Below are positions 45,006 to 56,823 of a stretch of 64,000 nt of DNA, piece by piece; the stretch's first letter is position 1; each line of letters starts with the position of its first letter. The notes under the pieces are model-generated. The model was not told the DNA's origin. It ran no database searches and worked only from the letters and a program-made list of their open reading frames with translations. Position numbers and translations under genes: made by a program. This DNA comes from Corythucha ciliata (taxonomy: Eukaryota; Arthropoda; Insecta; Hemiptera; Tingidae): the NCBI GenBank assembly GCA_038030265.1, contig CM075942.1, positions 1,116,001-1,180,000 on the forward strand, given 5' to 3'.

Positions 45006-45399
45006 TATTCATTCTAAATAATACACCTATGTTTTCGGTCAGAAATTTTTTTTTACAACCCACCCTCAAACTTTTTCTGTGTACGTTTTAACATGTCTAG
45101 ATTCGATTTCCGCAATGTCCGTCCGCCGTACGCCGTCCGGGCCATATCTTGCCCTAGGATTGCTCGAAAAAATTCGTTCTTTCACACATAGACTCCATTT
45201 GGGATCTAGTTGGTCCTAACATCTGATCAGTTTGATCAAATAACTCCCTTGCGTTTTATGCGCCAAAAGCGTGTCCAAAATGGGGGTTTTCAAAGGTTTT
45301 GAGATCATAAGGGTGTGGGGTGTCGATTTTCATGTAATTTCAAGCCGGATTTGACTATTCATGAATAATAAACCCATGTGTAAAATTTGCAGCGTCTTT

Positions 45400-45690
45400 C
45401 TCAAGATTAGCCGTGAATCAGCGTCTTTTCTTAATTTTGTCCACGAATTTGGGATTTTTTCACATTAAGCCATGGATTAGTGTTTTCCCTCAATTTTAGC
45501 AGTGAATTAGCGCTTTTTCTCAATTTCAGCCATGAAATCGTGAATTGTGTTTTTAAATTTTTTGCTTTATATGAGCGCTTTTTCTCAATTTTAACCGTAA
45601 GTTAGAGCCTTTTCTTACTTTTGCCAACGAATTGACGATTTTTTCACATTTAGCCATGAATTAGCGCTTGTCATAATTCGCTTTTCGTCG
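45400..45690 (+). repeat. minisatellite, second block
   Basis: The same ~34-bp unit as at 44540-45005, more diverged. Separated from it by about 390 bp of unassigned sequence. Confidence 0.7.
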
Positions 45691-46116
45691 CTTTGTATGT
45701 GCCTTCCTCTAAAATTGCCCTCTATGTGTTGATTGCCCGCACATTACACAAATATTTTATCCTGTGGCTGGGCTCTCGTATCGGCATGGATTTCCGCGGA
45801 TCGACTATTTCCGGAAAAATGCAATCCATACAGATATCCACCAATTCGATTTTTGTGACTTTGCGTAAAGAAACATTTCCCGAAATTCTGAGGCGGCTGT
45901 TCGGTGTAAAATTGTTAATAGTAAATAGGCCACAGGCTGTGGAACGTATCCTTCCTTATTCCTTTTGCAGGTGCAAACTAGGTCTAGTTTTGGTAGGTCA
46001 AACTAAGGTCAAAGAGGAATTGTATGTTTGCGCAATGAAGATTACCATGGGTCGATCCCTAGCCGTCATCACTCACTTTCTGAATACACTACTTTTGAAA
46101 CGTGTTTAGTATGCAC

Positions 46117-47185
46117 TAGGGAAGGGTCCCTACCTTGGACACTTTTTTTTTCAATCCACTGAAACCATGGCTTAGTGGCAAATTTTTGTCATTTCATTTA
46201 TACATTCTGGTAGCGCCACTTGCCAACTACTTATTTCTGTGAATACAAGATTTTTGGACGACCTACTCATGCGTGAAACATTTATTAGTGAAAAGTGTCA
46301 TTCTGTCCAAGGTTCGAACCCGGTCACTTACCTTGGACATGCAGGCCCTCAACGTTGGACACCTATTGTTCAAGGTTCGTCTCCACTAGGATTAAAAGGA
46401 AAAGTATTATTTCAAACTCTAACGAGTTTAATAGGACGTTATAAATATAATATTATTATATTTCAGGGAAAAATCACAAAGACTACAGAAATAAAATCTC
46501 GAGAACAAAACTTTTTTAATTTTCACTGAAAATGAGTTGATAACATGGCTTGGTATCGAAAGCTTATAAGGTTGAAAGGCCATGAACCAAGCGGTCTAGA
46601 ACTCCTCCTCAGAAAAAAATTTCTGGTTGAGGCACACGTTTCTTTTTGGTAGTTGGCTGGCGCCTGATGGTGAACGAGCTCTTTTCGTGGCATTCTTTGC
46701 TCTTCGGCATCCAAAATCAATCCAATCAAATACATCATGGGCCTTAAGCATGCAAAAAGTACAAGCCTTACACTGTCCAAGGTATAGGAACACTTCTGAC
46801 TATCCAAGGTTGGATACTCTCACTTTTGGGATAAAAAGTTGAATGCTGGTCAATCACCTCGATCAATCAGTAAAACAATCAATGGAATAAACGGCCAAGA
46901 GCCTCTTTTATCATTATCAATAAAATGAGATGACCGAAAATTACTTACACGTGCGGCAGGAGACATAAAAGTTTGCTGCTAAAATTTAGTTGGCACCACC
47001 AAATTTAAACGAACACTTCTATCTCCAGTAAAGCAACTACCATATTATTAATAACTAAATAAAACGTTCTGCCACATCACCTTGCACTACTCGAATTTGT
47101 TAGGGCTCATTGAGCATTCAGCATCCAGGAAAAACCATCAAGTGTCCAAGGTATGCCCCTGTCCAAGGTAGGGACCCTTCCCCTA
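46117..47185. mobile_element. hAT-like element rich in TGTCCAAGGT
   Basis: Inverted ends TAGGGAAGGGTCCCTACCTTG and CAAGGTAGGGACCCTTCCCCTA (18 of the inner bases pair). The word TGTCCAAGGT or its complement recurs at about 46132, 46306, 46333, 46768, 47134 and 47160. No matching 8-bp target repeat is visible and no transposase is encoded. Confidence 0.68.
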
Positions 47186-48003
47186 TGTCTTATTCATCAG
47201 TAATAGTTGAGAAAAGTGGCTGGTCCATGTTTACTGTCGCACTTGTGCGGGTCTGGGTGTCTACAGACCTGGAAAACCTGGAGAACCGGGAATTGTCAGG
47301 GAATTTTCTAAAACTCAAAAAGTCAGGGAAATGTTAGGGAATTCCGTGAGTTTATGAGAAAAGTCAGGGGAAAATGGCGAATCCACCCCTTACTCTGAAA
47401 ATATTGAGTATTGCTCAATAATGTCCTGGCTGGATTTAGGGTTAAACGTTAAAAGGGAAGGATGTGACTGTGTGAGATCGACTGGTAGCGAATTTTGAAT
47501 TTTCATGGTTGTACAGGGTGAACCAGTTGAGGTTGAGCAAAAATTGATGACGTACACACAATATGCAGTACGAATTTCTCATTATTTAGGTAGTGGCCTA
47601 TCTCTTTTTGCTGTCGAGTTATGTCTTGAGGGCATTCCATTGGAATGAAAGCAAAAAACATCAACATTTTCTAAAATTAAAAGCTACGCTGTACGGTGCG
47701 CGACCAAAGCGCCGCGTTGCCGCGAAACCGACTTTTCCAAAAATCAGCTCGAATTCCTAATAGAAATCGAGGTGATTGAAAATACTGGCCGAGAAAACTG
47801 TTTTCGAATAATTACAGTGTCGCTATTGCTCTGTGGATCGTCGAGCCCAAGAGAAACGTCTCCTTTTTCTCAACTTTCCAACACGCAACATTCACAATTT
47901 AAATATCTCACTCATTCCATGAGCAAATGTGAGATGAAATGTTCGAAAAAACAACAACATGATGTGTTTTGAGCAAATAATCGATTTGATAATTGGCAAA
48001 TAG
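47186..48003. other. no gene seen; TCAGGGAATT-type short repeats
   Basis: Near 47255-47370 there are short repeated phrases of the kind CCTGGAAAACCTGGAGAAC and GTCAGGGAA, a common degenerate minisatellite. Near 47513 GTACAGGGTGAACCAG looks like a mariner-type left terminus without a partner. Confidence 0.4.
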
Positions 48004-48779
48004 TTCCCAAGTAACAAGAGAATGTAGCGACAATATTTTTAAAACATTAATTTTTATAACCGCAATATTCCTCTGAAAAGCGCTATTTCAACAATATTGT
48101 TAAAATATTGAAAAGCAATATGTTTCATCCAACTATTTTAAAAATATTTACACAATATTATGATGCAATGTATTTTGTAATGTTTTGACAACATTATTTT
48201 AGCATTACGTTCCTTAACTTTTATAGCTTACTCGTTCGCTTCTCGAAAACAATCTGGGAAGAATCGACGCAATATTTATAATCTGGCGTAACTATATGAT
48301 ACGATTTCAAGCTCCAAGTAAAATCAAACCACAAAAATATTATAGGGGCCGTAATAATAAGGGTAATGATAATTTTTCCTCACGTTTTCGTACATATATC
48401 CGTAGTCCTTAATCCTTATTTACTTATTATTTATTTCGAGGTGTTGTGTCATCGCAAGCAAATTATATCTATCAGGATGAATCCTGGTGATCTATTTTTC
48501 CTCGAATCTCACAAGTGTTATGGTGGGGGGGGGGGGAATTATTATAAGAGTTAACTTTTTAAACAATGATTTAATGGTTTGAGTACTCCAGTACAAATTC
48601 TAATGCGCTATACCCGCGGCAGCCACTCAGCGAGCTGCCGTAGCGATATTCTATTGTATTCGGTGGACTTGGATCAATGACGTAACAACCAGAGCTGCGA
48701 AAGTTATACTTATAATACGCCCGCAAGACAGTGGAAGTGGAAGTGGAAGTGAAGTTCCCGCGAACACACATTTCAACGC

Positions 48780-48849
48780 GGTTGGATTAGAGTCGATAAC
48801 CGATAAGGTACCCTCGTTCGTCGTTCCTCGCGGTCAACTGCTTTTTCCA
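48780..48849 (+). other. possible 5' untranslated exon
   Basis: The sequence ends in CTGCTTTTTCCA followed by GTAAGT, a strong donor site, and the coding exon at 50637 has an acceptor (ACTTTCAG) seven bases before its ATG. A similar end (CTGCTCGTTCCCAGTAACCG, then GTAAGT) occurs at 57813. This suggests a leader exon; it is inference only. Confidence 0.3.
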
Positions 48850-49576
48850 GTAAGTTTTTTAAATTATTTTTCCACTTGATTTCCCGGGAAGAAACTAGTC
48901 AGATTTGTTCCCATCATATTGCGCATGCTGGAGCAATAATTATTACCCCGGGTACACTCAATTAAATGCGTTTTCTTGGGATGAGTTCAAAATACGTTGG
49001 AGTGAATGGTAGTGGCCACATGTTATTCACTTTGTAACGTGCTATAAACAATTTGTGTGTAAGGTGGCATAATTTGTTAGGGCCTCGAAAAACGGCCAGT
49101 CTTTGCTATGCCTCGTCCGTCAAATTTTTCTCTCGTTTCTGAACAAAACCACTTTCTGCCCCAGGTGCACGCCTATAACATAATATTCTTATCCCGACAA
49201 AGCACATAGTTCAGACCTGCTAACCGTATTCACTGCCAAGATTTATTTTATTAATTAATTAATGTTTGCGTAGCAACCTATTTGTCCAGTAATTTTCAGT
49301 AAATGTGCGTTGCACTTGCAGTCCTGTAGAAGCAAGCCCGCAAGATGCGGCAGGAGTGACTAAGTTTAGCATTTCCGAACGCTCCGGTATTATTATACAC
49401 GAGCGATTTTCATTCGAAATTCGAAATCCAGCACTGATTTTATATAATTTATAAACATTTCTCGTTGACTGACGCGGCCCTTGTCGACGATAGCGCCTGC
49501 TAAATTAATGATCATGAAGCCGGCTACACACATGCGGTGTTTGCCAAGTAACGAGCAAAATATTTCCAATTTCTAG

Positions 49577-50041
49577 CAATGGGGAACGGGATGGGAAACT
49601 TGCACATTTTTCAAGCACTGGTGTTTCTTGAAGAGGGCTCTTCAACAAGACAATTGCTCACATTAAACATTGAAATCAATCAAGGGTTTTTTAAAGCCAA
49701 TTTTTAAAAATTTTGAGTGTGGGTTTCACGGCGTCAAAGAACAATTAATGAAATGTATGGGGTGGTGAAGAGAGGGGGGAGGGAAGATGTGTTTTCTGAG
49801 GGTCAATTTTTCTTGTTATGTGTGAAAAAAAAAAAAAAGAGTTCCCTCATATGCTTCAAAACGACATTGACGTCATTTCTCCCTCGCACCATCCATCCAC
49901 TCCAGAAGAACTTTGAAATTTATTTAAAAATCACCAGACCACCAATCGGGCTGCAACTACCGTTGATATCATTCTGCCCATGTGCCAATTCACCGTTATA
50001 CTTTCCTCTCAAATCGGGCGTTCATGCAAGTTCCTCGTTAG
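49577..50041. mobile_element. MITE, second copy of the 671-1119 family
   Basis: It shares long stretches in reverse orientation with 671-1119, including CTCGCACCATCCATCC and AAGAGGGCTCTTC. The ends are CAATGGGGAAC at the left and GCAAGTTCC at the right. It lies in the presumed first intron of the DUF4806 gene. Confidence 0.65.
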
Positions 50042-50636
50042 TGAAATTTAGCTAAATCCTCCGGGAACTTTATTTTCACATTTCAACCAATCAAATGTTT
50101 CTTACAACGACTGATTTATCGTTCGCGTTAGCGATAGCGGACGTGTTGCTAAAAGTCTCGATTGCCTAGAAACCGAACAAATGAAAATTGAAAAATGTTG
50201 ATCTCGTTGTTTGGCTAGTACCGTATGCGTGCAGCCAGCTCAAGTCCCTCGTATCGTTGTCCTGAGTTCGGGGAAAAAATTATAAAGACCATCTAGGCCA
50301 AAACAATCTCATTTTTTTTCTAATGGTCTTGTTCTTCGTTGAATTAGACCCTGGGCCTTTGAACTAATATTTTTTATTTCCCTTTTCCTAGTTAGTTATT
50401 TTTCATTGTATTCTAATTTGTACATTTGAATAGTTCAACTTTTTACGTTCGTTTTCTTTATCTATTTGTTAAATAGTGTTTTTTATTTTTTATTCTTGTG
50501 AGGTTTCTCGCTTTCTTGTATTTTTATGTATGAATGGTCAAAAATTACATCTCCACAAAGTATATAAATGTAGGTCAAATATAATTCGCTGCGCAAGTAA
50601 ATATCAAGCTCTAGATTGTTTACTTTCAGGTTCACT

Positions 50637-53195
50637 ATGTGGTGCGTCGTAAAGTTCATCAGCGACGGTTTCTATGACTGCGTGCTATCACGCTGGGTGA
50701 AGGATGAAAATACATGCTTTTACCCCGATAAAAGCAAACCTACGGTAACACGAATGGCGAAAACTTGCCAAACTCCGGATAAAGACTGGCAAACACTCGG
50801 GGTTGAAATAATAAAGAAAGATATAGGTTTGTACTTGTATTGAATTTAAATTGTGAAAGTCCCTATTTTTCTGTGATCCCTATAACAGCCTACTAATCTT
50901 TTAATCAGATGACTACGAGAGGTGTTTAGTTAATTGTGTTCGTCTCACGAAAGGGAAGGCCACTAAATCTATGTCTGAAACTGAGGACAGGGGAAGAGGC
51001 AAACGAAAAAGAAATCTGAGAGAGAGCTCTTCAAGTGATACAAATGACGATGATGACGACGTAGAAGAAAATCGCCAAAACAGATTTGTTAAGAAACCCT
51101 TTATTCCCAGTCATCCCTTCCCAGACCTTCCAGCCATCGGAACAAGTAATATTGTTTCTTCATGCGCCCTGGGATAATAATTCATTCTAAAGCAAAATAA
51201 CGAGTGAGCATCATCATCGATTCCTTTCCAGCCCCACCTTCAACAATTGAGTCCAGAATTGCTAAGGAGAACCTTACTAATGGCGGATCGTGTCCCGCAA
51301 CTCCTCGTTCATCTTTTATCAGACCGTCTGTTTGTCGCCAAAAAAATCGAAAACACAGATGCGTATTAGAAAACAATAACTCGCCGAATACCGTTGATTT
51401 GGGCCTGACACTTTGCGCCATCTCATGTAAGTTATTTACGACTTTTATAAATGCACCAGCGCACTCATCAGCCAAATTATGAAACCGTGCAGAGGGTTGG
51501 GTTAGGTTTGCTACCAGGTTGACAGCCGGATTCGCGTTCCGTAAGATTTTCTTCGCAGTTAGTAAATTTTCCAATTTTTTTTTTTTTTTTTTTTTTTTTA
51601 AGTCGCCAAATGTGTTGCCAAAAAACCTACCCCACTGCACGGTTTCACAACTTGGCCGATGAGTGCGCTGCCCCTCTGTTCTGTAACTCAACGCTTGCGT
51701 TAGCAAAATTTCTCAGCCGATTAATTTCAGTTTTTTTATTTTGTTAATTTCGCTAACGCTCTTATAAGTATTTTCGGGCGACTCTCCAAACCTGCAATAA
51801 GCTACAAATTTTGCAAGATGTGCAGCTTTTAAAGCAATTGAACCCGTGTTGCTATGCAAACAACCTCAAAATTTATAACTTTTGCAGCTTTTGTAGATCG
51901 CCCGAAAAGACCTATTATAAGGTCTGTTCCAGCAAGGTGTTTCGAACATGTTGGGAGCAGAGTTGCCTTGGGACTCCAATAAAATTTTAAGTTGATTACT
52001 TTTTATTGGCTGGTCCCATGGCAACTCTGCTCCGAAATGCTCCAAGCACCTTGCTGCAACATAGGTATTGTCTGACAGACCACGATAGTATTTTTCGAGT
52101 AAGTTGTCGGTCAAATACGGTATACTATTACTCTTAGGCTCATTTTCACTATCAAAATTAATTGTGATTTGTTGCCACATAATGACCCATATATGAATTG
52201 TCACGATTACGTGTTGATTTTGGTCGATGAAGTTCGTGAAAACGGGCCTTAATCGCGTGAGGGCCGAGTCGTCCACTTGGGTTTAAAGTTCCGTTCAACA
52301 CTAAGCTGAGCTTGAGAGCTTAAACGCCCAATCAGAATTTAGTATTTTGAATACAAAATCGTTTAAACCCGTAACAACGCTTAAACGAACATCGTCGACC
52401 AAGGTCATCAGGTTTTTAAAATATTAATTTGTTAATAATTAATCATTTTTATTCTGTTCCGCAGGTGATATATTTTCGCTGTCGACAAATCTAAGAGCCA
52501 TCCGAGAAGAGATTCTCAGTATATCTTTAAGCGACAAAACAAAGAATCATGAAGAAAACTCGGGGGATATGGATGTCATCGACATATTTCCCCTAAAAAA
52601 CTTGAACGACGTTGCGATTTTCGAACAAGATTTAAAAAGCGAAGTTGCGTTGCTTACGAAAATTGTAAGACCGAGCATGTTGCAAATTGATAATGGTTCA
52701 CTGATTCTAATTCTGGACTTCGTTACTTTTTTCTCCTCAAAGGTTGAAGCTTTATATTCTACATGTGAGAAATCGTCGCTCTCGCGTACCGTTGCTAGCG
52801 TGAACAAACAACTTATCACTAATGAGCTGGCTCTTGAATATACGCTAAAAGGACAGGCCCGTAAGGCATCAGACAAACAGCCTTTCATAAAGACCGCTCT
52901 GTATAAAATATTGTTGAGTATGTATTTGGGGAGAAGTACGGGGCTCAAGTGCTTAAATCCAAGTTCCATTGACTTTAGGAGTCACTCAAAAAACTTGGCC
53001 GACTTCCACCATAGACAAAATTAATCAAATTTGTGGGGCATGGCTGACTCAAGCCCAAGCGCGAAAAGACCGCAAGAGGTAAAAGTTGTCACAAACGTGT
53101 GAACCATGAACGTATTTTACATTCAAGTAATGATTTTATTGCATTTTAGAAAGTGCCTCGGCACTGACGACCGCAATAGCGAAATTGTGTCGTAG
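50637..53195 (+). CDS. DUF4806-domain protein, seven coding exons
   Basis: Exon model: 50637-50826, 50909-51145, 51232-51426, 52465-52664, 52743-52917, 52979-53078, 53150-53195. Every intron is GT..AG and the phases agree, giving 380 residues with no stop. The N-terminal block (MWCVVKFISDG to about residue 75, then DYERC) is like the start of the relic at 30074. A Ser/Asp-rich basic-acidic linker follows. The DUF4806 domain spans about residues 225-365: FPLKNLNDVAIFE, then VASVNKQLITNELALEYTLK, then KINQICGAWLTQAQARKD. The domain is of unknown function; related proteins are numerous in insects and Hydra. The alternative reading of the last exons (stop near 53024) would break the conserved WL motif. 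The gene may be carried by a mobile element (see 48006-54313). Confidence 0.78.
51921..52063. mobile_element. fold-back MITE, GGTCTGTTCCAGC family, copy 2
   Basis: It starts GGTCTGTTCCAGCAAGG and ends near CACCTTGCTGCAACATAGG, with the inner hairpin GAGCAGAGTTGCC and GGCAACTCTGCTC. It lies in the third intron of the DUF4806 gene, on the far side of a poly-T run (51577-51599). Confidence 0.75.
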
Positions 53196-53249
53196 AGCCA
53201 AGTTGCGTTCCCCATCTTGAGGTTTTATTTTTGCTCTTCCCACGAGTTT

Positions 53250-53840
53250 TGAGTATGACTCGCAGTGCCTTTTTTTATTTTTTCTTATTTTTATTTATGT
53301 GAGTAATCTTTTCACCCTTGCGTTTTCTTCGTATTCAACTCTTACATTCAAATCTGCATGGTTTCTTGTTTGCAGGTCGATTTACTCCATGATGGCGAAT
53401 GAAGAATTTTTTAAAGACGTTTTCCAATGTTTTCATTCTTTTGTTTGTGGGTTTTTCTTATTCTCTAGTCTTTGTTTTTGTTCGCATTTTTCTTTACGTA
53501 CTGATTTGATTTCTTGCTTTTCAGAACGATGCCCTTCCCCGACAGAGTTTTTAGGATAGCTCACAGTACCTTTTTCTTTTTTTATTATTTTTATTTTTGT
53601 GAGTAATCTTTTCACTCTTGCGTTTTCTTCGTATTCAACTCTTACATTCAAATCTGCATGGTTTCTTGTTTGCAGGTCGATTCACTCCATCGACCTCGGC
53701 GAATGAAGAAGTTTTTTTAAAGGTGCTTCCCATGGTTTTCATTCTTTCGTCGTGAGTTTTTGTTCTTCTCCAGTCTTTGTTTTTGTTTACATTTTTCATT
53801 GCTTAACATCGTTTTCTTGTTTTCCAGAATTATAACGTAT
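53250..53840 (+). repeat. tandem duplication, ~300-bp unit
   Basis: A segment starting near 53254 (CTCGCAGTGCC) recurs near 53558 (CTCACAGTACC). Shared runs include GTGAGTAATCTTTTCAC and CATGGTTTCTTGTTTGCAG. It lies just after the DUF4806 stop codon. It may be a duplicated 3' segment; no frame is conserved in it. Confidence 0.7.
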
Positions 53841-54308
53841 AGTTACCGAAGCGGCCGGAAGAGAAATTTTTGAGGGTGCTTTTCTCTTCTAGTATGCTTG
53901 TTTTAAAATTTTCACTAATTAATACATACCTACTTATTTTTCACGTATTTTACTTGCCTGAAATTTATTTATATAACCTTGATCGAATCCCCTCCAGTTA
54001 ATATGCAAATATTGCAAACACACTATTATTTCAGTGAAACATATTTGCTAAATATTACAAAGCGCACTTTTGTAATATTTTAAAAATATGATTAGGTTGT
54101 TTTTATATTATAAAAATATTTTGAACTGCTGACGTGCAATATTGGGAAATTATGTTTGCAATGTTGCTGATATATTGTCAGTGCAACGAAAAGGTGGGAC
54201 TAGAAATAGTTTAACAACCTTGTTGCAGTGTTATACAAACATTATACAGGATTTTAACAATGTTTGTAAACTTAAAAATCCAATATTTTAAAAACAAAAT
54301 TTTGTTAC

Positions 54309-54761
54309 TTGGGAGTGGTAGCGAAATTGGGACATCTTCACTACAGCATTGAACTTGACAATGGTCATACAATTAAAAGGCACGTCGACCAAATTAGGAG
54401 CAGTCAAGTTCCAAAAAAATGTTTCGCGACAGAAAAACAACCCTCTCAAGTGGAACCTGAAGAGGAGGCAGTAGTGTGGTTTCATAGGCACCACAATCCG
54501 CAGCCTCCTCCTACCGAGCAGGAAGTGCAAGCTGAGCATTCTCCGGTATGCGAGGAAAGTACACAGGATCCGCCATTGCACCCTACCACTACCCACACCG
54601 AAAGAGTCCAACACGACTCCTCGCCACGTTCAAACTCCGGTCTCCAAGAAGAGGAAACCGATTCTCTCAGAAGGTCTCAACGAATTCGAAGAAGACCTAA
54701 TTACTTGAACGACTACGATTGTAGCAAAGTGGAACATGTTAAGCCCGGGAGAATGTTATGA
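54309..54761 (+). pseudogene. 3' end of a Ty3/gypsy-type pol gene
   Basis: The frame contains LHYSIELDNGHTIKRHVDQI followed by a Pro/Glu-rich stretch and RRSQRIRRRPNYLNDY, the usual end of gypsy integrase proteins in arthropods. The stop lies inside the start of the LTR. Upstream pol sequence is absent; the frame begins at the edge of the CCCAAGTAACAA terminus. Confidence 0.8.
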
Positions 54762-54873
54762 ATCTGTTTCGACACATGTTTATGTTATTATTAAGGTTTT
54801 AAAAATACGATAAAATATAGAAAGATTTTTCAGTGTAGATCACTCAACTAACGCGCGTATTTAGTACATAACA
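54754..54873 (+). repeat. short LTR of the gypsy fragment
   Basis: A purine-rich tract CCCGGGAGAA precedes TGTTATGAATC at 54754. The segment ends GTACATAACA at 54873, so it starts TGTTAT and ends ATAACA. The length of 120 bp is short for an LTR. With no second copy this is a prediction. Confidence 0.55.
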
Positions 54874-54885
54874 GCTTCCTTGGAC

Positions 54886-55195
54886 TTCAGACCCCACGAA
54901 GTAGAGTACCGAGGTTAGTGACCAGAGAGGGGGGGGGGGTCGAAAAGCTTAAATACGTATAAATGGATTTTTAGGCTATCCATGGATGTAGGTATTATGT
55001 TGAAAAGGTCGGACAGGTTGGACAGCGATTTGGCTACTTTCCACAAATTCCTGTTTATCCGACCTGGAGAATATAACGTTGCAAGTGATATCAGCAAAGA
55101 CTGCGGACCGAATATTCGATTGAGCCCCCGAAATCGCTATTCTGGTGGCTCAAATTGAGAAAATTCACGATATCTTGAAGAAAATTAGCGGCTAA
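54886..55195 (+). repeat. direct repeat, left copy (see 56018-56320)
   Basis: It shares phrases in order with 56018-56320: GTACCGAG, GTTGGACAGCGAT, CCGACC..GGAGA, and AAGCGCTATTCTG-like followed by GGCTCAAATTGAG. Similarity is moderate. The two copies flank the second gap. Confidence 0.6.
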
Positions 55196-55222
55196 AAACC
55201 GGAAATACACCGTGTCCCCAGT

Positions 55223-55337
55223 CAGGGGTGGGCAAAATACTTTGAAAATGTATTTTAAATACAAAGCCAAAAATACTTTCAAAAATGTATTTTAAATACA
55301 AAGCCAAAAATACTTTCAAAAATGTATTTTAAATACT
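55223..55337. mobile_element. start of a GGGCAAAATACTT-type MITE, cut by gap
   Basis: It opens CAGGGGTGGGCAAAATACTT and repeats GTATTTTAAATAC and AAAAATACTTTC at a period of about 46 bp, then runs into N. Related to 29864-30010. Confidence 0.6.
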
Positions 55338-55837
55338 NNNNNNNNNNNNNNNNNNNNNNNNNNNNNNNNNNNNNNNNNNNNNNNNNNNNNNNNNNNNNNN
55401 NNNNNNNNNNNNNNNNNNNNNNNNNNNNNNNNNNNNNNNNNNNNNNNNNNNNNNNNNNNNNNNNNNNNNNNNNNNNNNNNNNNNNNNNNNNNNNNNNNNN
55501 NNNNNNNNNNNNNNNNNNNNNNNNNNNNNNNNNNNNNNNNNNNNNNNNNNNNNNNNNNNNNNNNNNNNNNNNNNNNNNNNNNNNNNNNNNNNNNNNNNNN
55601 NNNNNNNNNNNNNNNNNNNNNNNNNNNNNNNNNNNNNNNNNNNNNNNNNNNNNNNNNNNNNNNNNNNNNNNNNNNNNNNNNNNNNNNNNNNNNNNNNNNN
55701 NNNNNNNNNNNNNNNNNNNNNNNNNNNNNNNNNNNNNNNNNNNNNNNNNNNNNNNNNNNNNNNNNNNNNNNNNNNNNNNNNNNNNNNNNNNNNNNNNNNN
55801 NNNNNNNNNNNNNNNNNNNNNNNNNNNNNNNNNNNNN
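55338..55837. other. assembly gap, 500 N
   Basis: Exactly 500 undetermined bases inside repeated sequence, which probably caused the break. Confidence 0.99.
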
Positions 55838-56010
55838 TAAATTAGCATTTTTTCTGAGTTTTTGCGGTGATTTCGTATTTTTCTTGATTTTAACCGCTGA
55901 TGAGCCATTTTCTCAGTTTCATTCATGAATTAGCGCTTTTTCTGTACTTTATCTGCGGAAGCTTTAAGGAAACTTGAGCCGCGATGAAGCGCTTTTTCTC
56001 ACTTCTGTCC
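55838..56010 (+). repeat. minisatellite, third block
   Basis: Units of the ~34-bp repeat (TTAGCGCTTTTTCT and TTAGCATTTTTTCT) in the same orientation as at 44540. The left part is hidden by the gap. Confidence 0.65.
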
Positions 56011-56017
56011 GTGAATT

Positions 56018-56320
56018 ATAGTAGCGTACCGAGATAAGGGGCGAGGGGGCTGCTGGATCGCCCCGGGCTCCCTAAAATGTGGGCCTAAAAAAATACGGAT
56101 ATTAAGGATCTACGTTTTTGTGGCATGCAGTTGGACAGCGATATTGGCTCCTTTCGACGATTTTCAATCCATCCGACCCCAGGAGATGGAGTGCTTGCAG
56201 GTGATCAGCGAAGAGTGTAGCTAAATAGTCGATTTAGCCCACAAAAGCGCTATTCTGAAGGCTCAAATTGAGCGAAAACGCGGCCAACGGTAACTTGCGG
56301 CTAAAATTATGAGAATACGC
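56018..56320 (+). repeat. direct repeat, right copy
   Basis: Counterpart of 54886-55195. It passes at its right side into the inverted minisatellite block. Confidence 0.55.
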
Positions 56321-56823
56321 TGCTCCCCAGTTTTTTTGTTGTTGTTTTTTTTAGGTCCGTAAGTGGATAAAGATGAAAAGGCGTGCTAATATGCTATTCT
56401 CAATCAAAATTGAGAAATAATCGCTGATTCGCGGTGTATATGTAGATGCCACTTTATGCCTAAAATGAAGAAAAAACGCTAACTTGCTGTTAGTAAAATT
56501 GAGACGTTGCCCAGTTTTTGATTGTCTGCAAGCGCTAAAAGGCAAGAAAACCCGCTAAGGCTGTAAAATAGAAAAAAACACGCTAATTCGGGGCTAAAAT
56601 TGAGAAAAAGGACAAATTCCCAACTGAAATCTAAAAAAATCGCCATTCGCGGATAAAAAAAGAGAAAACCCGCTAATTCACAGCTAATTTTCGAAAAATG
56701 CTAATTCACGACTGAAATTGAGAAGAATGGCTATTTAGCTGCTAAAATTGGGACATACACTAATCCACGGCAAAAATTGAGAAAAAAAGCTAATTCGCTA
56801 ATGAAATTGACAAAAAGCGCTAC
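56205..56823 (-). repeat. minisatellite, fourth block, inverted
   Basis: Units such as GCTAATTCGCGGCTAAAATT followed by GAGAAAAAG recur about 15 times, the reverse complement of the unit at 44540. Together with 55838-56010 it gives an inverted arrangement. Confidence 0.72.

Larger units (their letters stand above)
48006..54313 (+). mobile_element. putative DUF4806-carrying element with CCCAAGTAACAA termini
   Basis: The left edge reads CCCAAGTAACAA (48006-48017) and the right edge is its exact complement TTGTTACTTGGG (54302-54313). Both subterminal zones (48006-48190 and about 54000-54313) are rich in the palindrome AATATT. Between them lies a complete-looking DUF4806 gene. A third terminus of similar type, CCCAAGTAGCAAAG, lies at 56823. 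No target duplication is visible, and the right flank is gypsy sequence while the left flank is not, so the two ends may not belong to one insertion. Confidence 0.45.

Noticed and set aside
48006..54313. Insertion of the DUF4806 element into the gypsy fragment
   Set aside because: The gypsy sequence at 54314 has no matching upstream half at 48005, so a simple insertion is not supported.
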